From NCBI GenBank assembly GCA_015680685.1, contig MNCI01025115.1, positions 3,337 to 67,336 of the forward strand: a stretch of DNA of 64,000 bases. The letters run 5' to 3'. Shown here one piece after another: positions 11,129-23,815 of the stretch (position 1 is its first letter; the number at the start of each line of letters is the position of its first letter). Source of the stretch: Gnetum montanum (lineage: Eukaryota > Streptophyta > Gnetopsida > Gnetales > Gnetaceae). A program made the position numbers and the translations under genes. The notes beneath the pieces were generated by a model. It ran no database searches, was not told the DNA's origin, and was given only the letters and a program-made list of their open reading frames with translations.

Positions 11129-11465
11129 CAAGCTTGTGCAAAATAGATCATATATGTTTCATAATCTCTCAAAGATTAGGAAACATTTGCATAAATAATG
11201 CATACCATTAATCCTACTACTCTATGCACTTATAGCCATATGGCCATTTTTACTTGTAACCTTTAGCCTAGTTTACAAGTTACCTATATGCACTATTTAA
11301 TTAACTTTATTTGCATATAGCCTAAAGCTTGCTCTTATTTGCATCTTTATTGTTAAGGCCTTTTCCTTTTATTAGAATCTTAAATACAAAAATGTCATAA
11401 AAACTTTAAAACTAGAAAATCTATAAAAAATTGAAAACACAAAATAGAAAAAAAATGTTTTTCTT
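11129..11465. other. AT-rich spacer
   Basis: No gene or repeat recognised. It is AT-rich with CATATGGCCAT and GCATATAGCC words and leads into the 33-bp array. Confidence 0.4.
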
Positions 11466-11798
11466 AACAAAATGTGGGGTCCTCCATAACCTAAAACTAG
11501 CAAAAAAATGGGTCCTGCCATGGCCTAAAACTAGTAAAAACGTAGGGTCTGCCATGGCCTAAAACTAGCAAAAACATGGGGCTCGCCATGGCCTAAAATG
11601 GAAAAATGTAGGGTCCACCATGGCCTAAAATTGGCAAAAATGTAGGGCCTACCATGGCCTCAAATTGGCAACATCCTACGGTCCACTATGACCTTAAATT
11701 GACAAACAACATACAACTTGCCATGACCTTAAACTACCCAATACCACACCATAGCCTAAAAGTGGTAGAACATTTAGCCTACCATGATCTTAAACTAG
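11466..11798 (+). repeat. 33-bp tandem array, ten copies
   Basis: Ten units of 28-35 bases with a consensus around AAAAATGTAGGGTCC then ACCATGGCCTAAAACTAG. The middle copies are most alike and the outer ones are decayed. Two more units stand alone at about 20000-20067, so the unit belongs to a repeat family present at both ends of the 11.5-20 kb stretch. Confidence 0.85.
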
Positions 11799-14355
11799 CA
11801 TGACATCATTACTTATTTTCATTTTAGTCCACAACCTTATTTTCTAGTTGGTTTAACCTTTTTATTACACTATAACCATGTGAGTTAGCCAACATAGCCT
11901 TATACCATAACTGCAACATAAAATGGTGTAACATGAATAAAATGATAATGCTAAAATGATATAATAGAAACTAAAAATTAAAAATATTAATTAAAATATC
12001 TAAAACATGGTAACCATAGCCAAATGATGTGGCAAAAGTCTAAAAAATACATCATAAAATAGTAAAATTGACTACAACTAAATTATTGGCTAACACTAGC
12101 CATAACAACAGCAAAATCAAATGTGATAAATAGATTAACTAAAAATAGACAACTAGTAATGCTAGGAGGCATCTGGAGGATGTTGAGGGCCATTTCTACC
12201 CTCATCACTAGGGCCACTAGTATTGCCTAGTGCCTATACCATAACAACACAAGACCAATTAGTAACCAACACACTGTAAAATCAAGTGAATAACTTAAAC
12301 AAAATAAAATGTAGTAAAATCATATAGAAAAACAAACCTAAGGGAACTCTAGTATGATATACTCTAGGGAAATATTTTGAATACTAACCTATAAATGATG
12401 AAGGATTAGATATTTTGTCATGTGAGCTCAGTCTACATCCCCAAGATTAACACCCATGACGATGTTGCTCTCATCGATCTCCATCAATATAAGTAGCTCT
12501 CGTGACACTATAGTAGTAGATACCTCACCTGCAGTAGTAGAGATCTGAGGAGGAGGGGATTAAACCACAGTGAGAGTGTCTCCACATAGTTTGAAGACAC
12601 TTTTAGCTTGAATTCCCTTTACAAACTACTCCAAATTATGCCATTCGGGAGTATCCTCTTTCAACCACTTAAGATAAGACTTGTGTTTGACCTTATACTT
12701 CTTTTGCGGTCTTTTTGTGCTTAGCCCCACTCTAAGAATCAAGCACAATAATCCATATACAACCATTACTTTGCCATCTCTCTAGAAAGGGTATCCTTGT
12801 CATGATTGATGTTCCAGTAGTGGGTTCATATGATCTCCTTAGTTTGCAAAGACTTTTTTTTAGCCACTTGGGTTTTCACAAAAGCCTTACAATCCTATGG
12901 ATCATTGATTCATTTGAACACTGGAACTCCCATGAATTTTTTGCACATGAAATTGAAAGAATATTTACACTTTCATACAACTTTCATAGAACATTTTCTA
13001 CTCTAGGAGAAAGACAAGATATGGAGTCTATCTCCATGTCATGATTGGAGCCCCACACAACCTTAGGTACTGCAAACAACATAACCATGAAATATACACA
13101 TAAGCATAATAGACAACAAGAATGACCATAATAAAAATATATAACCAATATACCTATAAAAACATATAAAATAAATTAAAGGAAAAATAAAAACAAAGTT
13201 CTTACTAATTTTGGAAGAAACATATTACAATTAATTGATTATATCTTTGGCTAATCCATGCATGAGTTCCACCTTGTTTGGAACTTCTACCCATGGTTTC
13301 ATGCGAAACATAAAAGTAGAGGCATTTTCTTGGGGCTTGACAACTACAACAAGTATAACAATTGAATAATGGTTAGAATGAAACCTAAACATAAAATTAA
13401 TAAAATATAATGAACAACATCTGAGGTGCATGTATATTTAGATCCTCATCTAGAATGATGATTGGGGGTTCACTTGGCAACAGTTCATCGAATAGGATGT
13501 CCAAGTCATCCAACACAATATTGGCTAATATCTCATCATCATGTTGCTATAGGAATGCCTCGTCCATGCACCTCTACTCCTTCTCAGCTGCTATAGCTTG
13601 GATCACCAAGTCTTGTTGCTTGTTTATAAAGAATAATAAATCCAAAACATTAAAGTAGCTTGAAAAAAGAATGAGACAACCTTAAAACCTTAAAACATAA
13701 AATAACCAAACCACAAAAGAAAATTAGAGCATACTTGTAAACAAACCATGTGTTTGACCAAACTTCAATTGAGCCTTCTCTTGGAAGGTTTCTTAGTGGT
13801 TGGTGTTGCTTCCTCAACCATGGGCTACTTTAACTTTGCTCTAGCTACCCCATTAGCTTTAGTACACAACTCCTTAGCCCTCTCAGCGTTGCCCTACTTA
13901 ATGTGAGGCTCCATCCCCATGCTATTATGGGAAGCATAATGCCTACCGCTAAGTTCCTTAGCAGTGAAAGATAATTATCCTTGAAATCCTTTGGTGGATT
14001 TTGGGCTTGCATAGTTTGATAAATGTGCTTTATCTAAGGCTTAGAGAGAGTTGGGATGGGTCTTGCCTCACTTATCAGCCATTCGTCCTCACCACCAAGA
14101 ACTCAATGAATCTCGTCAAATATGTCACAAATAATGTTTAGTGCATATAGCATATTTTAGTGAGACTCTTCCAAAGTTTAAGAATTTCATCCCACAGCCT
14201 AGAGACCAAGTGAGCAGCTAGTTAAACCGAGCACCTTCTATTATGACCTTCATCATGGTACACCCCTGGGTGATGCTGATTACCTTTTTTTGTTACATTA
14301 ACTTAGGAAAGGCATAGGATTTGAATAAGGGATATGATTCCCTTGCTTCTGGTAC

Positions 14356-14709
14356 CTAGAAGTCCTCTAGGGCTAACTTGGAATGGTCACAATGAGTACA
14401 TGATGACTCCACCTCCTCTTGATGGCCCATCTCCTTTGTTGATTTGGTGGCAACTCTCATCCCTTTAGTGGAGGTACCAAAGAGGTTGTAGACGATAGCC
14501 TCATTGATGGGTAAGGTGATTGACACATTGTGAATCTTGGTGATGAACTTCTTGACTCCTTGATCAAAGGAGTTAATAATTTTCACCATCTTAGCAATAG
14601 GGATGGTTAGGCTAGGAGCCATAAAACATTCAAGCAAACCTTCATGAGTGATGTTTAGTTGAACATTTCTAGATGCTTGTTCAAACAACCAATGTTGTAC
14701 TAATTCCAA
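14356..14709 (-). pseudogene. Unrecognised ORF of 117 residues
   Basis: Open from 14709 to 14356 on the minus strand: a mixed, protein-like composition with a helical N-terminal half, a VSITLPINEAIVYNLFG stretch and a C-terminal part with CTHCDH. Nearby minus-strand pieces (15471-15659, and broken readings at 14040-14300) could belong to one old coding region. The LPINEAIVYNLFG phrase is the kind seen in extra ORFs of large plant gypsy elements, but I cannot name a family. It may equally be a chance reading. Confidence 0.25.
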
Positions 14710-15470
14710 TTCACTATATTTTAGGATGAGAGTCTTCTTGAGGCATCATGAAATGAAAAAAGTGATGCTAGAGGTGGTGGATGCCCTTGGAAGATAACAA
14801 AAATGACCAATTAGGTTAAGCATAGATACATCACATATAACCAAAATATGACTAAAACCATACAAATTAAAATCATAAAAACACTTAAAACCAAAATAGT
14901 CTAGAACCATGTAGCCATGAAAAAACTAGTATAACATAACAAAATAAAAAAAAATAAAAATTTTCCTACCTTTCTTCTTATTCTTGCTTGATGAGGGTTG
15001 TGTGGTGGTCCTAATGATGGTGCCCTCTTTTGGAATGCATTTAGGGATCACCCAACAACTGTGAGTTGTCTCAATGGCTACACACCTTTGGAAGGCCATA
15101 GTAAAGATCTTGGTGTATTTATCAAAATTTCCATTTAATTAATCAACCACTGTAGTCTTGATTATTGGGATTTTGGTAAATACACCCATTGTGGTTTGAT
15201 CTAATGCTAAGGTTTGATCATTCTTGTTCAAACCTTGGTCACTAACCCTATATCTGCAAGATATTTATAGAAACCAATAAGCTAAGGAGGAAGAATAGGT
15301 AAACCAAATAAACTAAAAATATAACATTTTTTTAACAAATAAACTTACCCTTCCAAATGGTACACTATGCTAGGAGGATACTAGAATAGTGTATGGGCCT
15401 GGTGTCCCACCATCAGAGTTTTCTTAGCACTATAATGAGAGAACTCTTGCAGGTCCTACATTTGGGATAG

Positions 15471-15659
15471 CTAGTGGGTCCCCTTAGTACCTTTACTATC
15501 CAAAAATTTCCCCTCTATATGGGTCTCAAGATCATCCATTATGAACTTGATGATCATATAGGAAGACTGAGGTAGTAGGGTCTCCACAATGGCACCATCC
15601 ATGTAAGTAAACAAGTGTGGCCACATCATCACATTGAAGTTTTGCAAGAGGTAGGTCAT
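15471..15659 (-). pseudogene. Unrecognised short ORF, possible upstream part of the 14.4-kb ORF
   Basis: 62 residues on the minus strand, with an MTYLLQNFNVMMWPHLFTYMDGAIVE-like start that reads like real protein and an acidic MDDLETHIEGKF part. It may be the N-terminal side of the same decayed reading as 14356-14709. No family recognised. Confidence 0.2.
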
Positions 15660-17699
15660 GAACTCTCTTGACCTTGTCTAGAACCACAAGGTACCCTACT
15701 ATAAAAATAGGTTAGCAAGTGGGGTTTTGGGTTTGGATAGGTTGATATAGCATAGTATCCCAACCAATTCAACCACCACCAGGATTAGCTTAAGGAAGGC
15801 CCTCAATGGAAACAACACACACTCTTATGACCATGTTTTTAACACTTATAAAAAAAATAAAAATAGGAACAACCATAACAAATAAATATGTATAAAAATC
15901 ATACAAAAATTTTAATTTCACAAAAAATTTTCTAAACATCCTAGTTAATGGTAAAACTAACCATAGTAAAAACTCTAGGAATGTTAGTTTAAAATTCTCC
16001 AAAAATTCAAAATCAACATACAAAAAGCTAAAAAATACCTTAAAAATGATAACTAAATTACAAAAACATCCACATTATCATCCCAAATTTTAAAAAAACT
16101 CAAAACACTATCCAAACATTAACAAGATTTAGCCAAAATCTACACAACCACACCAAAACTAAAGAAAATGACGATGGTAAATCACTAATAAAAAATTCCA
16201 AAAATTTTTTAACATCAATGAAACTAGTCCTTAACCATCCTCAACATTCCCAAATATTTCTAGGAACATGTGATGTTGGTGGGAAAAGTCATTCAACATG
16301 CCAATGCTACCCATCTTCATAGGGGTAAAACTGCTAAAGCCAAAAACGTTGTTTCTCATGACCTCACCGAAAAAATCATAAACTATTAAATATAATCCAA
16401 ATGTAATGATTATAGGATTTTCTAAAAGCTTAAAAAAATCCCAAAAAACCCACACTTGAAAATAAATAAATTCCCTTTTGTTTTTATAGAAACAATTCAT
16501 GAAATAACATGAAAAACTAAAAAATGACATGGAAACACACCTACATCAACTAACAAAAAACTTTTCCTAAAATTAATTGTAAATCCAAATTTCATAAAAC
16601 TATAGTAATTTGAAACCTTAAATCTTAAATTAAAAACCTATAACTTAAAAAACCAAATAATACTAACCATTTTTTCATAAAAATTACACAATTACCATGA
16701 AAAAATAGCACAAAACTAAAAAGCCATTGTGAGCTAGCTGATGGAAAAATTTGTGGAGAATTAACCATGAGCCTGAATCTAGTGGTTTAACCACCATTTC
16801 AATTGTTAAAAAATGAATTATAATCCTATCATAGCAAAATTTAAGAATTCCTAAGAATTCTTTTAATAAGAAATGTAGAAGTGGTGTTGTTGTTTTGCTA
16901 AAAACAACAAAAATGCATGAAATTTACTAAAACCAAAATTTTATAACCTACACAAAATCAAATCTAAATGTCAAAGAAATATAAAAAACACATAAGCCCC
17001 ACCTAAAAATAGAGTAATATTTTTTGAAAATGTTATTTTAATCAACATATTAGCCTAGATCTAGAGAAACACCTAGTTCCTAGACTAGGAAAACCTAAAA
17101 AATGCACATAAAAATAGCCAAGAATGGTTCACCTAGGGATGATTGATGCATATACTTGTCTAATGATGGGCCATGAAGGATAGGAGAGGCCCTTGGCTAT
17201 TACATTAGCATCCTCTAGGGAAGGGTTCTTGTTGGTGTTGACCTTCCTCTTTATGGTGATGGACAGTAGTGTGAAAAAACCTCTATAATATTTAAAAATC
17301 TTGGTGGTAGAGATTTTCTTGGTGGAGCCTTGATCAAAAATGCTAGGGATCGATGGGGTTTTTGATCAAAATTTTTGCCAAAGCTTTGAACCAGTGCACT
17401 GCCAAGGAGAATAATTATTTGTGCAACTAATTTTTGGCAAAAACAACAATAAAAACCAATCTTCAACCTAGGCATCCCATTTGAAATTATCATTTCCAAA
17501 TTCATGCACTAAAATCATGGTGCACTAATAGTTCAAAGTGGAAAATGTTCTAACAGTGTTGGGATGATGGGAGTTTGAAAAAATCAAATCATAATTTGAA
17601 TTTGGAGGGGCTCCACTAGGTACCTCCCAAGCAAAGTGGGTTAAAAGTTTAAAAACCCATCTACGCTAGGGTTTAACCTCCTTTAAATCTTAAATAACA

Positions 17700-19670
17700 T
17701 TTTTCAACCTCATACCCTCCTCATTCACGTTTGGTAACATGGATCCATCATGGGTTTTAGTATCCCATGCTCAAAATAAGAAGACCTATATACACCTTGC
17801 CATATTTAGTAGCTAGAGTCAACACTAGCAAAAACCAAGCCATAATAGAGGCTAGAACTATTCATGACACTTGCCACTTTGGACGACAACACTAAACAAG
17901 GGTCCATCCATGTTGGTCAAAATTAGAGGTATAACATATGTAGACATTAACCAAACCTCAATTTGATCTTAAAATGAACCATCAAAGCTTAAAACCCCAT
18001 TAGAAGCCCTTGGTAGCTTCGAAAGCTTATGCAATCAAACCAAAAGTGGTTAAAACCTTGAAATTTAGTGGAGCAATGTTGGGGTGAATCCCATCCATGT
18101 TGGCTAGCATGGCCTTGATGTGGTTGGGTGGGGTGTAACCACAAAATACTAAAATTAACCTCCTAGTTGACATATTTTGGCCTTAACACCTCTTTAGGCT
18201 CCGATAGTCAAAAATCAACAAAATACAAGTCAAAATTCATGTCAAACACCATCCCCACATTGGGGAATCTACACCCATGCTAGCTAGCATGGGTCTAGCA
18301 TGGGTGCCTTGGGGGTAACCCATAAAAATCAGTTAACATAATAAAATAGCCTTAAATTACATCCCTATGACCTTAGAACCCTACCAGAGCCTTTGGGAGC
18401 CATTAGATGTGAGAGAACAAGCCAAAAATGATAAAAGCTATCATCCCCCCTCCATCCACACTAGGACCATGCTAGCCAAAATGGCTTAGTGGGGGGATGA
18501 TTGTAAAATATATCAAAAGGCCTTCAAAAGTATTAATTTTGATGCCAAATCTTAGCCATTAACATTTGCAACCCTTGGAGCTAGAATGCCTAGTTAAGTT
18601 AATGCCAAAATCTACCAGAAATCAATATTCAAAGGTAGATATGCTAGGGTAGACTAAAGCCATGCTAGCCAACGTGGCTCCAATGTGGGTAAGGTTCTTT
18701 ACCACTTTTGAAAACACTTTGACATGCCCAAAAATCTAAAACTTAGCCCAGTAATACCTAGAACCCTAAAACCTTAAACTGATGATCATTTAGCCTTGTT
18801 AGAACCATAAAAACTCATCAGATCCCCTCATCTAGATTAAAGAAACACTACCCTGTGTAGCTAAGGGGGGTATAATTACATTATAGCTACAATCATCATA
18901 AAACATGGTTATTTTCAAGCCTAGATCTCAAACATGATTTCTAGCAACCCTAAAAGCCTAGAAACCTAGTCAACTTAGCTTTGAAACCAATCAAATACCA
19001 AAAACTAGATGTATTCATGTTGAGGGGTATTGAAGCCATGCTGGCTAGCATGACCCCAATGTGGGTGAGATTCCTAATAAGATTTTACTAGCATAACACC
19101 CATCAGATGACCTTAAAACTCAACTATGGAAGCATACAACTACAAAACCTTGGATTCAACAAGAATTTGATCCTATTTTGACCGTCTAATCATCTAGACT
19201 AGGCTGTCTATGCTAAGACTCCTCCCATCCTTGTTGGGTAGCATGGCTATGGGCAGCAAAACCATAAAGCCTACTTTTATTGTAAATTTTAACATTTAAA
19301 ATGATTAATTTTGACCATTGTGATCCTAAGCTATCTTGGGAAGCCAATAGAACATTAGTTGTAATCCTTTTAATTCCATAAATTTGATTTTCTCTTATAG
19401 CCATGTTGGGGCCATGCTAGCCAGTATTGCTCCAGTGTGGGTGGTAGTTCCATGGTTTAATAGTACCTTATAGAGGTCCAAATAAATGCTAGAATTGACC
19501 AAACGTCTTCCCCAACACACTACATTGATCATACAGGCCCTCAGGAGTTCAAAACTAATCAAAATCAATCTAGAAAACCACATGACCACCCTATCCATGC
19601 TAGGGGTCATCCCACCCATGTTGGCTAGTGTGGCTCCAGCATGGGTCTAGTGTGGATGGCCAAAAAAACC
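17700..19670 (+). repeat. ~190-bp tandem array with a CTAGC palindrome core
   Basis: Anchor motifs like CCATG(C/T)TGGCTAGCATGGC recur near 17727, 17907, 18089, 18274, 18466, 18659, 18855 (weak), 19035, 19228, 19413 and 19615. Spacing is 180-202 bases, about 11 units. Most anchors are followed by GTGGG plus a T-rich or A-rich run. Units are very diverged between anchors but keep phrases such as CCTTAGAACC and AAAACCTA. One anchor, 18274-18293, is a perfect 20-base palindrome, CCCATGCTAGCTAGCATGGG. Short readings here (19213-19404, 19395-19619) are repeat translation. Confidence 0.8.
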
Positions 19671-20340
19671 TCATTTTGATCCAAAAAAGCCTTAAAATAG
19701 CCTTCACATGTGCCCAAACTCACCTATCAATATTATATCCCCTTACCATGGCTCTCTAAGGCCTACAAATATGTTTTTAACTAGTATTTTCGTTTATCTA
19801 TCATACATTTTTCACTTTGACTAATTTGGCCTTGTTTCATGGTGTTTCAACTTGTTTTAACCTTACTCTACACTGACAACCTCATTTGACTTCTATTACA
19901 CTTTAGTTTCACTATATCAACCTTATTGTCTCCATTATGGCCTTATTAAGCCTTGTTTAGCCTTTGATTGGTGTTGCTTGATCACCATTTGACACCATGT
20001 GAACATGGCCTATCAAGGCTTTAAACTAGGAACATGGCTCACCAAGGCCTAAAACTAGCAAAAATGTAACCTCACTTGATGACGTTTAACCTTATTTTTC
20101 ATACTTTGATTATGTTTCAACTCATTTAACCTTTTTTAACTTGACTTGACCTTATGTGGCCTTTGTTTTGTGTTATTTGTCTACACCTACCTTTTATGAG
20201 CCTTTGATGACCTTGCTAGTACCTTGTTTGAGCTTGAAATAGCATGTGTTTGCATAGTTACTAAGATATTTTATATTTTTTTGGCATTATTTACTCATTT
20301 TTACCTAGGTTTCACTTAATGTGCTTATGGCTGACATGTA
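19671..20340 (+). other. Upstream noncoding part of the plus Tat-like element
   Basis: No gene. T-rich text with many CCTTGTTT, CCTTATTT and GGCCTT words, like 59200-59350. Two copies of the 33-bp unit lie at 20000-20067. It leads into the decayed coding region at 20340. Confidence 0.5.
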
Positions 20341-20650
20341 GGACTAGAGTATGAGTACTTGGGAGCAAATCCGTTTACCTTTAAGCCTAAGTGGATTCCA
20401 TGGTGATGTTGAATAATGTATTGATCCTAATTTTCTAGATCTTGAGCCTGGGAGTCTCATCAATCAAATAGCCTCTATAGAGAACCCTTTAGAATGGCCT
20501 AAAAACCTAGTCAATGCCCTTGACCTTGAAGTTGGTGACATTACTGAGGACTCTCTAGTTGAGGTTCTATCACGACACATAATGGTAAGGAGAAAACACT
20601 AAAACTAAGTTTCTTATTGAAACCTCAATAGGCTTATGACATCACCAAGG
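20341..20650 (+). pseudogene. Decayed coding stretch ahead of Tat-like pol
   Basis: A plus-strand reading with few stops that gives Leu/Glu-rich, protein-like text (for example LSLSGFHGDVE, then IDPNFLDLEPGSLINQIAS). It sits just before the reverse transcriptase region, where protease or the protease-RT linker is expected, but I see no DTG/DSG or GRPWL motif. The segment around 20585 (GGAGAAAACACTAAAAC) has a relative at 59655. Confidence 0.35.
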
Positions 20651-20689
20651 TCCTCCAAGAAAACATTAAGGCCTTTTCCTAGTCATATG

Positions 20690-21500
20690 AATATATGTCA
20701 GGTCTTGATCTATGCTTAGTGCAACATAACATCATACTTGATCCTAGCATTAGACTAGTTAAACAAAAAGTTCATAAGATTAGAATTGATTTGGCCTTAG
20801 AAATTCATGATGAAATCACAAAACTATATTGAGCTAGTTTCATTAGAGCTATTGATTATGCAGAGTGGTGTCCAACATAGTGGTAGTCCCTAAGAAAAGT
20901 AGGAGTATATGCATTTGCATCGATTGTTGAGATCTAAATAAGGCAGCTATTAAAGACAATTTTCCTTTGCCTTGTATTGATCAAATTATTCATACTATGG
21001 TTGGTTACGCCTTATTATCCTTTATGGATGGGTTTTTGGGATACAACTAGGTTAGGATTAACCTAGACCATCAACTTAGTAAAACCTTCATGACCCCTTG
21101 GGGGTACCGTTTCTTATATTATGATGCTCTTTAGCCTAAAGAACATAGGAGCAACCTATCAAAGAGCTATGATGTACATCTTTAGTGACTATATGCTAGG
21201 TTTTCTTAATGATTATGTAGATGATATAGTCGTTAAGTCCAAAGTGACCAACAACCATGCGTGTGACCTTGACCTTATGCTTAAATGATGCCTCAAGTAC
21301 AACCTTAGGCTTAATCCCAAGAAGTGTGTCTTTGGTGTCAAAACTAGTAAGATTCTTGGCTTTGTAGTATTTTAAGTAGGGATACATGTTGATCTTGACA
21401 AGGTTAGAGTGATATCCAACTTAGCAACACCAACTAACCCTAAGGAGCTTAAGGGATTATAAGGTAGATTACAATTTATCCGTAGGTTTATCACTAGGCT
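20690..21500 (+). pseudogene. Tat-like gypsy reverse transcriptase, plus copy
   Basis: Frames joined by eye give the plant gypsy RT order: a WVVVPKK-like part, CICIDC..DLNKAA, DNFPLPCIDQII, a LLSFMDG(F)LGYN part, TFMTPWG, LKNIGATYQRAM, then the catalytic YVDD at 21214-21225 and LNPKKCVFGV. At least one frameshift lies between TPWG and LKNIGATYQRAM. Stops include TGA in place of the Arg of RDLNK and TAG in place of the Gln of GYNQ, both C-to-T changes. RT copies element RNA to DNA. The YVDD box survives, but the product is dead. Confidence 0.85.
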
Positions 21501-21870
21501 TATAGATAAGTTACAACCCATGAAACACTTGCTTAAGAAAAGAGTTCACTACGAGTGGATGGCTCAATGCCAAGAAGCCTTTGAAAAATTTAAGCAAGAG
21601 TTGGCAAAACTATTGATGATCTATTTGTTGCAAAATGATAAGCTCTTTTATATCTACCTTACTAACTTTGATGCATCCATTCCCTCTTTACTTTGTCAGA
21701 AATGAGATGATGGAGTAAAGTTGCCAATATACTACCTTAGTCATGCATTAATAGCCTATGAAATCCAATACATTGAAGTAGAGTAGTATTATCTAGCCCT
21801 AGCCTTCTCATTTAAGAAGTAAATAAACTATCTCTTTAGGAGCTAGGTCAATGTCATTTGCAAAGATAAT
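21501..21870 (+). pseudogene. Tat-like gypsy RNase H (first), plus copy
   Basis: Follows the RT. 21520-21705 is open and gives EWMAQCQEAFEKFKQELAK, then NDKLFYIYLTNFDASI, LLCQK, a TGA, DDGVKLPIYYLSHALIAYE. This is the RT-to-RNase H connection and the first RNase H of gypsy elements. The TGA after LLCQK stands where the minus-strand relative at 28180 has CGA (Arg). Further stops follow. The domain removes RNA from RNA/DNA hybrids during copying. Confidence 0.8.
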
Positions 21871-22660
21871 GTGCTTAGAGCCATCACAACCAACATTTAT
21901 GAAAGTAGTTGGATAGCTTGTTGCAAGGTCATAACAGTAGAGTTTGACCTTCACTACATTTCTCAAGCATTAATGAAAGGTAAAGCTATAGTTGCACAAC
22001 TTAATATTTCACCAATTAATAATCATGCAATCATTGATTCTGAATTCCTTGACGAACACATTAACATCATTAGCCAAGTGCCTAAGGGCTATGAGGTGGT
22101 CATGAACTTGATAGAGCTTTGATAGCCCATGTGGCTAGTGCCAATACCATTATAACATTTCCATCTAGTGAAATCAGATCCTTCACCTATCGCTTTGAGT
22201 TCCCTTGTACCAACAAAATAGCAAAGTGTGAAGGTTTAATAAGGGGAATGATTGTAGCTCGTGACCAAGGGATAAAACACTTAATGATCTGAGGTAACTC
22301 ACAACTTGTAGTTAACCAAGCAACAAAGGTTTATGCATGTAGAGAAAAATATTTACAATCTTATTGTAACCTAGGAAAGAAACTAATGAAAAAATTTACA
22401 GAAATTGATATCAAACATGTAGCCCAAAATGAGAACATCATAGCTAATGCCATTGCAATGTTAGCCCTTAGTGTGATGCCAGATGTATTTAGCAAGTTGT
22501 CCACCTTGACTATGGACTATGCGAGTACCATCACACAAGACACTAAAGATAATTCCATAGTTTTAGTTCATACTACTCCTACAAGGGAGCGGTATGACAA
22601 TATCAAGTTTTACCTTATGCATGGTGAACCTTCACAAGGCTTGAGTAACACTTAAAAGGA
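21871..22660 (+). pseudogene. Second RNase H (Tat-type) and linker, plus copy
   Basis: A linker gives FDLHYISQALMKGKAIVAQL. Then comes a second RNase H-like part: FPCTNKIAKCEGLIRGM, a GNSQLVVNQATKVYA part, and a VAQNENIIANAIAMLAL end. The pairing of CTN(N/K)(V/I)A.(C/Y)E with SQLVVNQ and an ENxxA(N/D)AxAxLA end marks the extra RNase H of the Tat clade of plant Ty3/gypsy. The family's usual Asp is Asn in both GNSQ and IANA, so catalytic acids look lost. The minus relative at 27208-27945 keeps SDSQLIVN and VDALATL. Confidence 0.8.
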
Positions 22661-23815
22661 CATTGTATGTAAATGATCAAAACAGTATATCATAGTAGGT
22701 GATAACACATTATGTTGATGGTTCCATGATGGCATATTGTTAGTATGATTGGGTAAAGTGGAACCCTACACAGTCCTAGAGCAGGTACAAAAGGGTGTAT
22801 TTGGGGGACATATAGGACCTAGAGCCATGATTGTTAAGATCAAATAATTAGGCTATTATTAGCCCTATATTGAAAATCACTACTTGTAGAAGGTTGAAAA
22901 TTTTGACACTTACCAATGACATAGCAACCTTATATATGTATTACCAACTAAGTTACATATGACTAGATAATTTGGCTATTTTAATAGTAGGTGCTGGATA
23001 TCGTTGGACCTATAATACCTAAGTCTTCCATACATCATAGGTTTATCTTCACTATAGCTGAATACTTTACAAAGTGGATTGAAGCTATTCCTCTATGGAA
23101 GATAACACCTTGAAAAGTCCATTGATTCATACTTGATAACATAGTATCCCATTTCGATATACATATGACCCTAGTCATAGATAATGGACCAAAATTTAGC
23201 AACCATGAAAAGAAAAACTCTTGTCATGACCTAGGCGTTAAGCATTCCTTTTTGTCACCATACTACCTCCAAGCTAATCGACAAGGTGAAGCAAGAAATA
23301 AGGCCATCATAAACTTGCTCAAGAATATGCTAAATAATAGCAAATTCAAGTGGCATGAGTGGCTTATCCATGCACTTTGGGTCTACTAAACCATATTTTT
23401 AATTGGCCACTAGTATAACCCCATATAACCTAGTTTATGATTTTGAAGTAGTTTTGCCTCTAGAATGGCAAGTGCCATTACTCTAAGTACCCCTATAAGA
23501 CTTCATCAATAATGAATAGAATAAGGAGCTATGCACCATTGATCTAGACTCAATGGAAAAGCAATAGATACAAACACTTGCTCATGTCAAGTGATACCAT
23601 GAGAGGTAGAAACAACATCATCATGACCTAAACAAGCACAAGATCAAGGAAGGAGTCGTAGTCTTTAAAGCCATTTGTGAGCATGCAGAAAAATTCTCAG
23701 CCAACAAGGAAGGACCTTTTTTGGTTACTAAGGCCCACGACAATGGAGCCTTTAGAATAGCGAACATGAATGAGAACAAGTTGGCCAATTTGGTCAATCA
23801 TTTCTAAATGTAGCC
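22661..23815 (+). pseudogene. Tat-like gypsy integrase, plus copy
   Basis: Broken readings show VFGGHIGPRAM (zinc-binding region), FIFTIAEYFTKWIEAIPL, then in 23165-23389 LVIDNGPKFSN (catalytic Asp region), SPYYLQANRQGEARNKAIIN (with the catalytic-type Glu) and WLIHALWVY. Near 23520-23815 comes a LDSMEKQ..TLAHVK part and a KEGPFLV that fits the GPY/F module at the gypsy integrase end. Integrase inserts the DNA copy. Several stops, mostly TAG/TAA, break it. There is no chromodomain. Confidence 0.83.

Larger units (their letters stand above)
11799..17690. other. Long decayed stretch without a clear gene
   Basis: About 5.9 kb, AT-rich, with only short broken readings, mostly on the minus strand (14356-14709 and 15471-15659 are listed separately). 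Much of 15800-17100 is A-rich on the plus strand and gives Phe-rich minus-strand readings that look like chance. I see no LTR ends, tRNA or known domain. It lies between pieces of gypsy elements and may be an old element worn past recognition. Confidence 0.45.
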
